From Curtobacterium flaccumfaciens pv. betae (lineage in GTDB: Bacteria; Actinomycetota; Actinomycetes; Actinomycetales; Microbacteriaceae), in NCBI RefSeq assembly GCF_026241855.1, contig NZ_JAPJDC010000001.1, forward strand, positions 930,001 through 994,000: a stretch of 64,000 nt of DNA, given 5' to 3'. Each line of letters begins with the position of its first letter. Position 1 is the first letter of the stretch. The notes below the pieces were generated by a model, which was given only the letters and a program-made list of their open reading frames with translations, was not told the origin of the DNA and ran no database searches. Positions 8,518 to 17,315 of this stretch are shown one piece after another. The translations under genes were made by a program, and so were the position numbers.

Positions 8518-9726
8518 TCAGGCGCGGGGGCGCGTTCCGAGGGTCGCCAGGCGTGCGGCGGCGTCCTCCAGGACGCTCCGGCGCTTGCAGAAGGCGAAGC
8601 GCACCAGGGACCGGTAGCCGGCGACACGGTCCGGGCGGACGAACGCCGACACCGGGACCCCGGCGACCCCGGCCAGAGCCGGCAGTTCGAGGCAGAACGC
8701 GCGGGCGTCGTCGTACCCGAGCGGCGCGGCGTCGGCGAGCACGAAGTAGCCGCCGTCGGGGCGCATCACGTCGAAGCCCGCAGCCGTCAGTCCGTTCGCG
8801 AGCAGTTCGTGCTTCGCGCGCAGGTCGGCGGCGATGCCGGTGAACACCGCGTCGGGCAGGCGGAGTCCCACGGCGACGGCCGGTTGGAAGGGTGCGCCGT
8901 TCACGAACGTCAGGTACTGCTTGACCGTCGTGATCGCGTCGACGAGCGCCGGGGGAGCGGTGAGCCAGCCGACCTTCCACCCGGTGGTGTTGAAGGTCTT
9001 GCCGGCGCTCGACACCGACACCGTCCGTTCCGCGGCACCCGGCAGGGTCGCGATGGGCGTGTGCGGGACGTCGAAGGTCAGGTGCTCGTAGACCTCGTCC
9101 GTGATGATCACCGCATCGCGCTCGGTGGCCAGGTCGACGATCGTCTGCAGCACGTCGGTGGGCAGGACCCGGCCCGTCGGGTTGTGCGGGGTGTTCACGA
9201 GCACGGCGCGGGTGCGGTCGGTGAAGGCCGCACGCAGCGTGCGCTCGTCCGGCAGGAAGTCGGGTGCGGTGAGCGGGACCGTGACGTGCACCCCGCCGGC
9301 CAGCCGGATGAGCGCCCCGTAGGCGTCGTAGAACGGCTCGAAGGTGATCACCTCGTCGCCGGGTTCGACCAGCGCGAGGATCGTCGCGGCCAGCCCCTCG
9401 GTGGCACCGGCGGTGACGAGGACCTCGCGGTCGGGGTCGACGTCGAGTCCGTACCACCGCTCCTGGTGCTCGGCGATCGCCGCCCGCAGGTCGGGGGTGC
9501 CCCGGCCCGGCGGGTACTGGTTCGCGCCGTCGCGGATCGCCTGCACCGCGGCCTCGAGCACCTCGGCCGGCCCGTCCTCGTCGGGGAACCCCTGCCCCAG
9601 GTTGACCGCGCCGGTGCTGGCGGCGAGGGCGCTCATCTCGGCGAACACCGTCGGTGCGGGGACTCCGTCCGGTCCGAGCAGCATCGCTCCGTCGGCGGCT
9701 CGCAGCCACGGTCCTGCCTGGCGCAT
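8518..9726 (-). CDS. PLP-dependent class I/II aminotransferase
   Basis: The protein (402 residues) is a fold-type I aminotransferase. It shows NPTG (Asn182), ITDEVYEHL (Asp210, Tyr213) and the PLP lysine Lys243 in SSAGKTFNTTGWKVGW. The closest recognisable groups are the kynurenine/glutamine transaminases and the DapC-type N-succinyldiaminopimelate aminotransferases of actinobacteria; the choice between them is open. A good ribosome site, GGGAGGGA, lies a few bases before the ATG at 9726. A TAGGTT box lies further upstream on the minus strand. The gene is monocistronic and divergent from the HtrA-type protease. Confidence 0.9.
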   Translation of the reverse strand: MRQAGPWLRAADGAMLLGPDGVPAPTVFAEMSALAASTGAVNLGQGFPDEDGPAEVLEAAVQAIRDGANQYPPGRGTPDLRAAIAEHQERWYGLDVDPDREVLVTAGATEGLAATILALVEPGDEVITFEPFYDAYGALIRLAGGVHVTVPLTAPDFLPDERTLRAAFTDRTRAVLVNTPHNPTGRVLPTDVLQTIVDLATERDAVIITDEVYEHLTFDVPHTPIATLPGAAERTVSVSSAGKTFNTTGWKVGWLTAPPALVDAITTVKQYLTFVNGAPFQPAVAVGLRLPDAVFTGIAADLRAKHELLANGLTAAGFDVMRPDGGYFVLADAAPLGYDDARAFCLELPALAGVAGVPVSAFVRPDRVAGYRSLVRFAFCKRRSVLEDAAARLATLGTRPRA

Positions 9727-9917
9727 GTGGTTCCCTCCCGTGCGGGCGACGACGTGTCGCGCTGAACGGACCCCAACCTAGCTGTCCGTCCCGCGGCGGA
9801 CCGGGGCACCGTGTACAGCGCACGCATAAGATCGCCAGGGGTGGCTCGCAGCCTCGCCAGAAGGACCGCTCAGGTGCTTGCGACAGACTGCACGAGCTTG
9901 AAAGGAGCACGTCCAGC

Positions 9918-11825
9918 ATGACCGACACCACGCCCGACGGGCAGGGCGACGACCGCCGTCCGGACGATGCGGCTCCGCCTGCCGCCAGTGAGGACGCCGC
10001 AGCAGCGGCCACGAGAGGGAACACGTCGATGCCGAACGACTCCGACCAGCCGGACGAGACTCCTCGCCCGAACCAGAACGACGAGACGACCCCGGACCAC
10101 ACGGACGTGATCCCGTCGTCGACGGACCACCCGACCGACCGCTACACCGCGCCGTACCCGGCCGTCTCCGGTGACTCCCCGCGCGCGCAGCAGGGCGGCT
10201 ACGGCCAGCAGACGTCGCCGTACGGCCAGCAGGCACCGCAGGCCCAGAACCCGTACGGCCAGCAGCCGCAGCAGAGCCAGAACCCGTACGGCCAGCAGTC
10301 GCAGTACGGCCAGCAGGCGCCGCAGGCCCAGAACCCGTACGGCCAGCAGTCGCAGTACGGCCAGCAGGCCCAGAACCCGTACGGCCAGCAGTCCCAGTAC
10401 GGCCAGCCGGGCGCCGAACGCCCCCGCTACGGCGAGTACGCCCAGCCGACGTCCTCGTCCGCTCCGAGCTCGTCCTCCGAGTACGCGAACGCATCCGCGC
10501 AGGCCCCGCAGTCCGCCACGAGCGCCTTCGGCGACGTCGACGGCGCGAACCAGCGCAACGGGCACTACTTCAGCGACGACGCCTCGGGTGCCGCGGCGAC
10601 CACGACGACCAAGGAGCGCTCGGGCCGCAACAAGCTGCTCCTGCCGATCATCGCCGGTCTCGTCGTGGCCGGGCTCGTGGGTGGCGGTGCTGGGTGGCTC
10701 GCATCGTCGGCGGCGAACGACGGTGGCAGCGTGGTGTCCTCCGGTTCGTCGCAGGGCGGCAACCTGACCGTCAACGACTACGACTCCGCCACCGTCGTCA
10801 CGGCCGTCGCAGCACAGGCGACCCCGTCCGTGGTCACGATCAACGTGTCGGCGAGCAACGAGGCCGGCACCGGTTCCGGTGTCGTGATGAGCAAGGACGG
10901 CTACATCGTCACGAACACCCACGTGGTCACCCTCGACGGCGACAGCTCGAACGGCCGGATCACGGTGACGACCTCGAACGGCAAGATCTACGCGGGCAAG
11001 CTCATCGGCACCGACCCGACGGTCGACCTCGCGGTCATCAAGATCGATGCGACCGACCTCAAGCCGATGGAGTTCGCGGACTCGTCCAAGCTCAACGTCG
11101 GGGACACCGCGGTCGCGATCGGTGCGCCGCTGGGCCTGTCGAACACCGTCACCGACGGCATCGTCTCGACCCTGAACCGCAGCATCCAGGTCACCTCGAG
11201 CGCCCCCACCGAGGGCGGCGACTCGAACGAGGGCGGCAACGGCGGCTCGGGTCCCTTCGACTTCTGGGGCAACGGGGACAACGGCAGCAGCTCGTCCGCG
11301 AACACCACCGTCTCGCTCCCGGTCATCCAGACCGACGCCTCGATCAACCCGGGCAACTCCGGCGGTGCGCTGCTCGACTCGAAGGGCCGACTGATCGGCA
11401 TCAACGTGGCCATCGCCTCGGCTGGCAGCTCGTCGTCGTCGGAGTCGGCCGCCGGCAGCATCGGCGTCGGCTTCTCGATCCCGGCCAACCTGGTCAAGCG
11501 GGTCGCGAACGAGATCAAGGACAACGGCTCGGCGACCCACGGGCTCCTCGGCGCAACGGTCGGCGACGCCACCGAGGACGCCAGCGCCACCCAGGTCGGC
11601 GCCCTCATCAAGTCGGTGTCCAACGGCGGTGCCGCGGCGAAGGCCGGTCTGCAGAAGGGCGACGTCGTCACGAAGATCGGCTCGGCGTCGGTCTCCGACG
11701 CCACCGACCTGACCGCGCAGGTGCGCTTCTTCGCGGGTGGCGCCTCGACGACGATCAGCTACGTCCGCGACGGCCAGACCCGCCAGGCCGACGTGAAGCT
11801 CGGAACGTACGACAGCAAGGGCTGA
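9918..11825 (+). CDS. HtrA/DegP-type trypsin-like serine protease with Q/Y-rich cytoplasmic head
   Basis: The 635-residue protein has four parts. A polar head contains a tract of about 75 residues of Tyr-Gly-Gln-Gln repeats (near 90-170). One transmembrane helix follows (LLLPIIAGLVVAGLVGGGAG). Then comes a trypsin-like domain with His335 (NTHVV), Asp370 (VDLAVIK) and Ser481 (NPGNSGGAL), and a C-terminal PDZ domain (GLQKGDVVTKIG). This is a type II membrane protease of envelope quality control. The ATG at 9918 has AAAGGAG at 9901-9907. An in-frame ATG at 10029 also has a strong site (AGAGGGA at 10014-10020), so two N-termini are possible. TAAGAT at 9827-9832 is a -10 candidate. Confidence 0.93.
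   Translation: MTDTTPDGQGDDRRPDDAAPPAASEDAAAAATRGNTSMPNDSDQPDETPRPNQNDETTPDHTDVIPSSTDHPTDRYTAPYPAVSGDSPRAQQGGYGQQTSPYGQQAPQAQNPYGQQPQQSQNPYGQQSQYGQQAPQAQNPYGQQSQYGQQAQNPYGQQSQYGQPGAERPRYGEYAQPTSSSAPSSSSEYANASAQAPQSATSAFGDVDGANQRNGHYFSDDASGAAATTTTKERSGRNKLLLPIIAGLVVAGLVGGGAGWLASSAANDGGSVVSSGSSQGGNLTVNDYDSATVVTAVAAQATPSVVTINVSASNEAGTGSGVVMSKDGYIVTNTHVVTLDGDSSNGRITVTTSNGKIYAGKLIGTDPTVDLAVIKIDATDLKPMEFADSSKLNVGDTAVAIGAPLGLSNTVTDGIVSTLNRSIQVTSSAPTEGGDSNEGGNGGSGPFDFWGNGDNGSSSSANTTVSLPVIQTDASINPGNSGGALLDSKGRLIGINVAIASAGSSSSSESAAGSIGVGFSIPANLVKRVANEIKDNGSATHGLLGATVGDATEDASATQVGALIKSVSNGGAAAKAGLQKGDVVTKIGSASVSDATDLTAQVRFFAGGASTTISYVRDGQTRQADVKLGTYDSKG
10195..10410 (+). repeat. TACGGCCAGCAG codon repeat inside the HtrA-type gene
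   Basis: The 12-bp unit TACGGCCAGCAG (Tyr-Gly-Gln-Gln) recurs many times, mixed with AACCCG and CCGCAGGCC units. It gives longer composite repeats of NPYGQQSQYGQQ type. Confidence 0.9.
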
Positions 11826-11836
11826 CGCCACCACAC

Positions 11837-11885
11837 GACGGACAGGAGGCCCGGGGCACGACGTGCGCCGGGCCTCCAGTCCGTC
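11837..11885 (+). terminator. Hairpin after the HtrA-type gene (palindrome family B)
   Basis: Arms 11837-11859 and 11863-11885 pair with two mismatches around a 3-nt loop, giving a 23-bp stem. The arms contain GGAGGCCCGG / CCGGGCCTCC and GACGGAC / GTCCGTC. There is no T tract. It is placed as a terminator but also belongs to the dispersed GGAGGCCCG palindromes. Confidence 0.6.
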
Positions 11886-12009
11886 ACGGGGGCGCGTCCC
11901 GCGCCGACGCAGGTGGGCGGTTCGGCCTCTTGATAGGCTCATGGTCGCTCTGCGGGGCGGCACCGCCCCGGTGCGTCCCGTGCCGCCAAGCCAGCACCCC
12001 GAGGTACGC

Positions 12010-13053
12010 ATGCAGTCAGACGGACAGCCCCTGCCGGGCGTCTCGTACGTGATGCCCGTGCTGAACGAGGTCACCGAGGTCCGGGCCGCCGTCGGCAGTC
12101 TGCTCGACCAGGACTACGCGGGCCCGTTCGAGGTCATCCTCGCGCTCGGGCCGTCGATCGACGGCACGAACGAACTCGTCGCCGAGATGAGCGCTGCCGA
12201 CCCACGGATCCGCGCGATCGACAACCCCGTCGGCTCGACGCCCGCCGGGCTGAACGTCGCGATCCGTGCGTCCGTGCACCCCGTCGTCATCCGCGTCGAC
12301 GCGCACTCGGTCCTGCCCACCGACTACACGCGCATCGCGGTGCGCACGCTCCTGGAATCCGGAGCGGACAACGTCGGCGGCATCATGCGCGCCGAGGGCC
12401 GGACCCCCTTCGAGCGGGCCGTCGCCCTGGCCTACGGCAGCCGTGTCGGCCTCGGCGGCACGCCGCACCACGTGGGCGGCACAGCCGGCCCGGCCGAGAC
12501 CGCCTACCTCGGCGTGTTCCGACGTGAGCGGCTGTTCGACGTCGGCCTCTTCGACGAGGGCATCAAGCGCGGCCAGGACTGGGAACTCAACCGTCGGCTG
12601 CGCCAGACCGGCGGGACCGTCTGGTTCACGCCGGAACTCGTCGTCACCTACCGCCCGCGGCCGAGCCTGAAGCGCCTGGTGCGGCAGTTCGTCGCCACCG
12701 GGCTCTGGCGCGGCGAGCTCGCGCGTCGGTTCCCGGCGAACAACGGCCTGCGCTACTTCGTGCCGCCGGCGATGGTCGCGGCGATGGCGCTGGGCGTCGT
12801 CGCCGGACTCGTCGGCATCGTCGGCGCGGCGCTCGGCACCCCGCTCGCCTGGGCGCTGCTCGGGTTCGTCGTGCCCGTCGTCTACCTGCTCTTCGTCGTC
12901 CTGGGGTCGATCGCGGTGGCGCGCCGCTCCGGGCTGCCGACGCTCCTCTGGTTGCTCGTCGTGCTGCCCTGCATCCACGTGGGCTGGGGGCTCGGGTTCA
13001 TCATCGGGTTCCTGACCCGCACGTCCGAGCTGACCACCCACACGGGACGGTGA
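12010..13053 (+). CDS. Family 2 glycosyltransferase with C-terminal membrane helices
   Basis: This 347-residue GT-A enzyme opens with SYVMPVLNEVTEVRAAVGSLL. It carries a DAHS metal/nucleotide motif (VIRVDAHSVLP) and the acceptor-side QDWELNRRLR. Three hydrophobic helices near the C-terminus resemble ExoA-type membrane GT2 enzymes that extend lipid-linked glycans at the inner membrane face. The start is ATG at 12010; an in-frame ATG at 11941 would add 23 residues before the conserved region. TAGGCT at 11934-11939 is a -10 candidate. It heads the plus-strand arm of the surface-polymer locus and is followed after 4 bp by the CDP-alcohol phosphotransferase. Confidence 0.9.
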   Translation: MQSDGQPLPGVSYVMPVLNEVTEVRAAVGSLLDQDYAGPFEVILALGPSIDGTNELVAEMSAADPRIRAIDNPVGSTPAGLNVAIRASVHPVVIRVDAHSVLPTDYTRIAVRTLLESGADNVGGIMRAEGRTPFERAVALAYGSRVGLGGTPHHVGGTAGPAETAYLGVFRRERLFDVGLFDEGIKRGQDWELNRRLRQTGGTVWFTPELVVTYRPRPSLKRLVRQFVATGLWRGELARRFPANNGLRYFVPPAMVAAMALGVVAGLVGIVGAALGTPLAWALLGFVVPVVYLLFVVLGSIAVARRSGLPTLLWLLVVLPCIHVGWGLGFIIGFLTRTSELTTHTGR

Positions 13054-13057
13054 CCGA

Positions 13058-13879
13058 ATGACCGACCACCCCACGACCGGCCGCGGATCCGCACGGCCGA
13101 CCTCGATCGCCGAACTCCGGGCCGTCGCCCAGCCGGACGAGGTCCGTGCGCGCGCCAACGCCGAGCACTGGACGGCCTCGCTGTACCTGCGCGACGTCTC
13201 GCCGTACCTGACCTGGGTACTCCTGAAGACCCGCGTCAGCGCGAACCAGGTCACCGGCCTGATGATCCTGGTCGGCTGGAGCGTCGCCGCCGCCCTGCTC
13301 ATCCCCGGCATCTGGGGCGCCGCCCTGGCACTGGTCCTCGGCCAGCTGCAGATGCTCGTCGACTGCTCCGACGGCGAGGTCGCCCGGTGGCGCGGCACCA
13401 AGTCGCCCGCCGGGGTGTTCCTGGACAAGGTGGGGCACTACACGACCGAGGGACTGATCCCGGTCGCGCTCGGCATCCGCGCGGCCACCTGGCCCATCCA
13501 CGGCGCCGACTGGATGTGGACCACGATCGGGTGCGCACTCGGCCTGGTCATCGTGCTCAACAAGGCCCTGAACGACATGGTGCACGTGGCCCGCGCGAAC
13601 GCCGGGCTCGACAAGCTGGTCGACCGACGGGATGCGTCCACCGCCCCGTCCGGCCGCAGGCTCGCCTCGCTCCGCCGCGTGGCACGGTTCCTGCCGTTCC
13701 ACCGCCTGTACCACTCGGTCGAGCTGAGCATGCTCGCGTTCGTCTTCGCCCTGCTCGCCCTGGTGATCGGTGACCCGCTCGCCAGCCGGATCCTGGTCGG
13801 CGCGCTGTTGCCGCTCGCCGTGCTCGCGACGATCGGGCACTTCCTGGCGATCATCGCCTCGAAGCGGGTCAAGGCGTGA
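13058..13879 (+). CDS. CDP-alcohol phosphatidyltransferase family protein
   Basis: The protein has 273 residues and about six membrane helices. It carries the family active site in the form D102-xx-D105-G-xx-A-R-x8-G119-xxx-D123-xxx-H127. The canonical motif ends in a fourth aspartate, here replaced by histidine. The family moves a phospho-alcohol from a CDP-alcohol to a hydroxyl acceptor. Within this locus it probably builds a phosphodiester-linked surface glycan rather than a bulk phospholipid. The nucleotidyltransferase at 18.2 kb could supply its CDP-alcohol. The stop overlaps the next gene's GTG by 4 bp (GTGA), so the two are translationally coupled. Confidence 0.88.
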   Translation: MTDHPTTGRGSARPTSIAELRAVAQPDEVRARANAEHWTASLYLRDVSPYLTWVLLKTRVSANQVTGLMILVGWSVAAALLIPGIWGAALALVLGQLQMLVDCSDGEVARWRGTKSPAGVFLDKVGHYTTEGLIPVALGIRAATWPIHGADWMWTTIGCALGLVIVLNKALNDMVHVARANAGLDKLVDRRDASTAPSGRRLASLRRVARFLPFHRLYHSVELSMLAFVFALLALVIGDPLASRILVGALLPLAVLATIGHFLAIIASKRVKA

Positions 13880-14799
13880 CCGAGGACACGACCGTGCCCG
13901 GAACCCTGCGTCGGCACGCGGTGGTGCACCGCGGACGACCGCGCGTCGCCGTGGTGAGCCTGTCGCAGGGCACCCGGCCGGAGGACCTGCGCCGCGGCCT
14001 CGACAGCGTGCTCGCCCAGCAGGACGTCGAGCTCGACGTCGTCTGCGTCGGCAACGGCTGGGCACCCACGGGCCTGCCGGACGGTGTGCGAGCCATGGCC
14101 CTGCCCGAGAACGTCGGGATCCCGGCCGGTCGGAACGCCGGGGCCGAGGTCGTCGACGGTGACTACGTGTTCTTCCTCGACGACGATGCGTCGGTGCCGT
14201 CGCCGACCTTCCTGCGCGACGCGATCGCGCTGTTCGAGCACGATCCGTCGCTCGGCCTCGTGCAGCCCCGGGTCGTCGACCCGACCGGTGCCGCGAACCC
14301 CCGCCGATGGGTGCCGCGGATCCGGAAGGGCGAGCCGGACCACTCGTCGCCGGTGTTCTCGGTCTGGGAAGGCGCCGTCGTGCTGCCGATGGACGTCTAC
14401 CGTGCCGTCGGCGGCTGGGGGGCCGAGTACTTCTACGCCCACGAGGGCATCGAGCTCGCCTGGCGCGTCTGGGATGCCGGCCGTCGGACCTGGTACGCCG
14501 GCGACCTCGTGGCGCACCACCCCGCGATCGACCCGGCGCGGCACACCGAGTACTACCGGTTGAACGCCCGGAACCGGGTGTGGCTGGCTCGACGCAACCT
14601 GCCCGCGGTGCTGCGCCCGGTGTACGTGGGGTCGTGGGCCGCGATCCAGATCACGCGCTGGTGGCGTCACCCCCGCCGACTGGCCACCTGGTTCGGTGGG
14701 ATCCGTGAAGGATGGACGACCGACTGCGGTCCGGTCCGCCCGATGGGCTGGCTCACAGTCGCACGGATGACCATCGCAGGGCGGCCGCCGGTCGTCTGA
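13876..14799 (+). CDS. Family 2 glycosyltransferase
   Basis: A 307-residue GT-A glycosyltransferase of the rhamnosyl/galactofuranosyl type, with PENVGIPAGRNAG, the metal-binding FFLDDDAS and the acceptor-side HEGIELAWRVW. No membrane helix is evident beyond a weak C-terminal hydrophobic patch, so it is probably cytoplasmic and membrane-associated. The GTG at 13876 overlaps the preceding stop. The sugar and acceptor are not predictable. Its place between the CDP-alcohol phosphotransferase and the TagF-like enzyme suggests it adds a sugar to the same polymer. Confidence 0.88.
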   Translation: MTEDTTVPGTLRRHAVVHRGRPRVAVVSLSQGTRPEDLRRGLDSVLAQQDVELDVVCVGNGWAPTGLPDGVRAMALPENVGIPAGRNAGAEVVDGDYVFFLDDDASVPSPTFLRDAIALFEHDPSLGLVQPRVVDPTGAANPRRWVPRIRKGEPDHSSPVFSVWEGAVVLPMDVYRAVGGWGAEYFYAHEGIELAWRVWDAGRRTWYAGDLVAHHPAIDPARHTEYYRLNARNRVWLARRNLPAVLRPVYVGSWAAIQITRWWRHPRRLATWFGGIREGWTTDCGPVRPMGWLTVARMTIAGRPPVV

Positions 14800-14841
14800 C
14801 CCGCACGCCTCGTCCCACCAGAGCAGACCCGGAGAAGGACC

Positions 14842-16074
14842 ATGTCGATCATCAGCGACCTGCGGACCGCGCTGCGGCTCGTCGAGCGACTCCTGACGTC
14901 CCGCCGCAGCCGGCAGCAGCTCGCACGGCGACTGCCGTCCGCGCCGAAGCCGGCGCCCGGTTCGGTCGAGATCGCCGTGTACTTCGCCGACGGTCCGGTC
15001 AACATGTACCAGGTGCGCCAGTGGTACGCACCGCTGGCCGAACTCGCGAAGACGCACCCGGTGGCGATCATCTCGCGGAGCCCGGGCACCATGCTGACCC
15101 TGCTCGAGGAGTCGCCCGTGCCCGCGGTCTACGCCCGGCAGGTGGTCGACCTCGAACACTTCGTCGACACGCAGGCGCCGAAGGTGGTGCTGTACGTCAA
15201 CCAGAACGCCCGCAACTTCCAGATGATGCGGTACGGGCGGATGTGGCACGTCTTCGTCAACCACGGCGAGAGCGACAAGATGTACATGACGACGAACCAG
15301 TTCAAGGCGTACGACTACGCCCTGATCGCGGGGGACGCGGCACGTGACCGTCTGGCCGAGGCGCTGTGGGACTACGACCTGGACGCCCGGACCATCGCGA
15401 TCGGACGCCCGCAGGCCGACCACTTCGCCGGAGCGGCCCCGTACCCCGACGACGACCGGACCGTCGTGCTCTACGCCCCGACGTGGGAGGGTGACCGCGG
15501 TGCCGCGGCGTACGGGTCGATCGCGTCGCACGGCACGGTCATCGCCGAGCAGGTGCTCGCATCGCCCCGTCACCGTCTGGTGTACCGCCCGCACCCGCGC
15601 AGCGGTGTGCTCGACCCCACCTACCGCGCGGCGCACGAGCGGATCGTCGCGGCGATCAGCGCGGCCAACGCCGCCGACCCGGCCGCGCACCACCTGTACG
15701 ACGACGGCGGTGACCTCGGCTGGCAGCTGGCGGACGCGGACGTGGCGATCACCGACATCAGCGCGATGATCTACGACCGACTGGCGGTGGGCAAGCCGCT
15801 CATCGTCACGCGGCCGGTGTCGCCCGAGGCCGACGTCGACGAGCGGGGCTACCTGAGCGACGCGAACTGGCTGACCGCGGCGGACGCCCCGTCGGTGCTC
15901 GCCCGGGTCGACGCGGCCGCGAGCGACGCCGAGGAGCTCGCACGCCTGCAGCACTGGGTCGCCCGGTACTTCGGCGACACCACCCCGGGTGCGGCCACGG
16001 CGCGGTTCCACGCGGCAGTGGAGTGGTTGCTCGAGCGGTGGCGGACCGTCGCCGCCGAACGCGACGGGCGCTGA
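14842..16074 (+). CDS. CDP-glycerol glycerophosphotransferase family protein (TagB/TagF-like)
   Basis: This 410-residue protein matches the TagB/TagF fold used in teichoic acid synthesis. Visible blocks are NHGESDKMYMT (catalytic-base histidine region), YAPTWEGDRG, YRPHPRSG and ITDISAMIYDR. Family members transfer glycerol-phosphate or a similar polyol-phosphate from a CDP carrier to a growing chain at the membrane surface. Most classical TagF enzymes are longer, so this is a compact single-domain form. AGAAGGACC precedes the ATG at 14842. It ends the plus-strand arm of the locus and gives the strongest sign that the polymer is teichoic-acid-like. Confidence 0.88.
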   Translation: MSIISDLRTALRLVERLLTSRRSRQQLARRLPSAPKPAPGSVEIAVYFADGPVNMYQVRQWYAPLAELAKTHPVAIISRSPGTMLTLLEESPVPAVYARQVVDLEHFVDTQAPKVVLYVNQNARNFQMMRYGRMWHVFVNHGESDKMYMTTNQFKAYDYALIAGDAARDRLAEALWDYDLDARTIAIGRPQADHFAGAAPYPDDDRTVVLYAPTWEGDRGAAAYGSIASHGTVIAEQVLASPRHRLVYRPHPRSGVLDPTYRAAHERIVAAISAANAADPAAHHLYDDGGDLGWQLADADVAITDISAMIYDRLAVGKPLIVTRPVSPEADVDERGYLSDANWLTAADAPSVLARVDAAASDAEELARLQHWVARYFGDTTPGAATARFHAAVEWLLERWRTVAAERDGR

Positions 16075-16121
16075 CGGGCGATCGTCACCCCGCGGGCTCC
16101 GTGCCGGAGGCCGGTGCCGCG

Positions 16122-16424
16122 TCACGGCTGCATCCCCGGCCCGACGAGTGACATCCGCCAGAGGTACTCGGACCGGTCGGGCCGACGCCACCGGACGATG
16201 ACGACCCCCGTGTCCTCGGGGTCGGCGCCGAAGACCGCCAGGGACAGCGATCGGCCGGGGTCGAGGCGGCGCACTGCGAGCGGCGGGCAGTACCCGTTGC
16301 CCAGGTGGGTGAGCGTGAGCCCGTCGACCGGCTCGGGGCCGGTGTTGACGAGGTCGTACCGACGCGGTGCGTGCGATCGGTCGACGGCGAACGGGACGGC
16401 GTACGCGGTTGGTGGGTGGTGCAT
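16122..16424 (-). CDS. Small protein of unknown function (100 aa)
   Basis: I do not recognise this family. The 100 residues read as one compact beta-rich domain (RYDLVNTGPEPVDGLTLTHLG, then ADPEDTGVVIVRWRRP) with no signal peptide or membrane helix. The codon pattern looks coding and no competing frame stands out. A TAGCGT box ends 7 nt before the ATG, the same leaderless arrangement as several solid genes nearby. It sits between the facing arms of the surface-polymer locus; whether it belongs to that pathway is unknown. Confidence 0.62.
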   Translation of the reverse strand: MHHPPTAYAVPFAVDRSHAPRRYDLVNTGPEPVDGLTLTHLGNGYCPPLAVRRLDPGRSLSLAVFGADPEDTGVVIVRWRRPDRSEYLWRMSLVGPGMQP

Positions 16425-16431
16425 GGGGGGA

Positions 16432-16437
16432 ACGCTA
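16432..16437 (-). promoter_or_regulatory. -10 box, leaderless-type promoter of the 100-aa gene
   Basis: On the minus strand TAGCGT ends 7 nt before the ATG at 16424; the spacer is mostly C and has no ribosome site. Confidence 0.5.
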
Positions 16438-16541
16438 GGGGGAGGGTCCGACGGCGGGACCCCGGGGGGCGGCCACGAGGGCCCGGGCTGTGGAGGGAGC
16501 CACAGACGCCCGTGTTGGTGCAGGGGGAGTACCCCGGCCGG

Positions 16542-17315
16542 TCAGGAGCCGTAGTCGGCCGCGTACCGGGCCAGCGCGGCCTCGATGGTGCCGTCGAGCT
16601 GCAGACGACCCTTGTCGAGGTAGAGCCCCCGGTCGCAGAAGCGGCGCAGGTCCTTGTCGCTGTGGGAGACGAAGAACAGCGTCCGGCCGCCGGCCAGGAG
16701 TTGCTCGATCCGCTTGTAGCACTTCTCGCGGAAGGCCTTGTCGCCCACCGCCAGCACCTCGTCGACCAGGATGACCGGCTCGTCGAGCCGCGAGATCACC
16801 GCGAACGCGATGCGGACCTTCATGCCGCTCGACAGGTGCTTGTAGGGGGTGTCCACGAAGTCGGCGATCTCGGCGAAGTCGATGATCTCGTCGAAGGCGT
16901 CGCGGATCTCGGCCCGGGACATGCCGTGCAGGCCCGCCGTCAGGTACACGTTGTCGCGCACGGTGAGGTCACCGACGAAACCACCCGTGATCTCGATGAG
17001 CGGGGCGACGCCGGCACCGACGTCGACGCGGCCCTCGTCGGGCAGCATCACCTGGGCCACGAGCTTCAGCAGGGTCGACTTGCCCTGTCCGTTCCGCCCC
17101 ACGACCCCGATCGCCTCGCCTGGGCGGACGTCGAACGACACGTTGCGGAGCGCCCAGAACTCATCGGCACGCTTGCGGCGCCCGCGTCCGGCGAACAGGT
17201 CCTTGAAGTTCCGGCTCGCGCGACGGTTCCGTTTGAAGCAGATGCCGGCGTCGCGCACCGAGATGACCGGGGTGACGGTCTCGATGCGTCGGGTCTGGTC
17301 GGTCGCGGTCATCAC
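16542..17315 (-). CDS. ABC exporter ATPase for polysaccharide/teichoic acid (Wzt/TagH type)
   Basis: The 257-residue ATPase has Walker A GRNGQGKST (73-81), signature HLSSGMKVR, Walker B VILVDEVLAVGD and the switch histidine in FFVSHSD. The EVLAVGD form and the basic head before the domain are typical of O-antigen and teichoic acid exporters. It powers export of the lipid-linked polymer together with the permease just upstream. It lacks the C-terminal carbohydrate-binding domain of some Wzt proteins. The GTG at 17315 overlaps the permease stop by 4 bp; an ATG follows directly at 17312. Confidence 0.93.
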   Translation of the reverse strand: MMTATDQTRRIETVTPVISVRDAGICFKRNRRASRNFKDLFAGRGRRKRADEFWALRNVSFDVRPGEAIGVVGRNGQGKSTLLKLVAQVMLPDEGRVDVGAGVAPLIEITGGFVGDLTVRDNVYLTAGLHGMSRAEIRDAFDEIIDFAEIADFVDTPYKHLSSGMKVRIAFAVISRLDEPVILVDEVLAVGDKAFREKCYKRIEQLLAGGRTLFFVSHSDKDLRRFCDRGLYLDKGRLQLDGTIEAALARYAADYGS

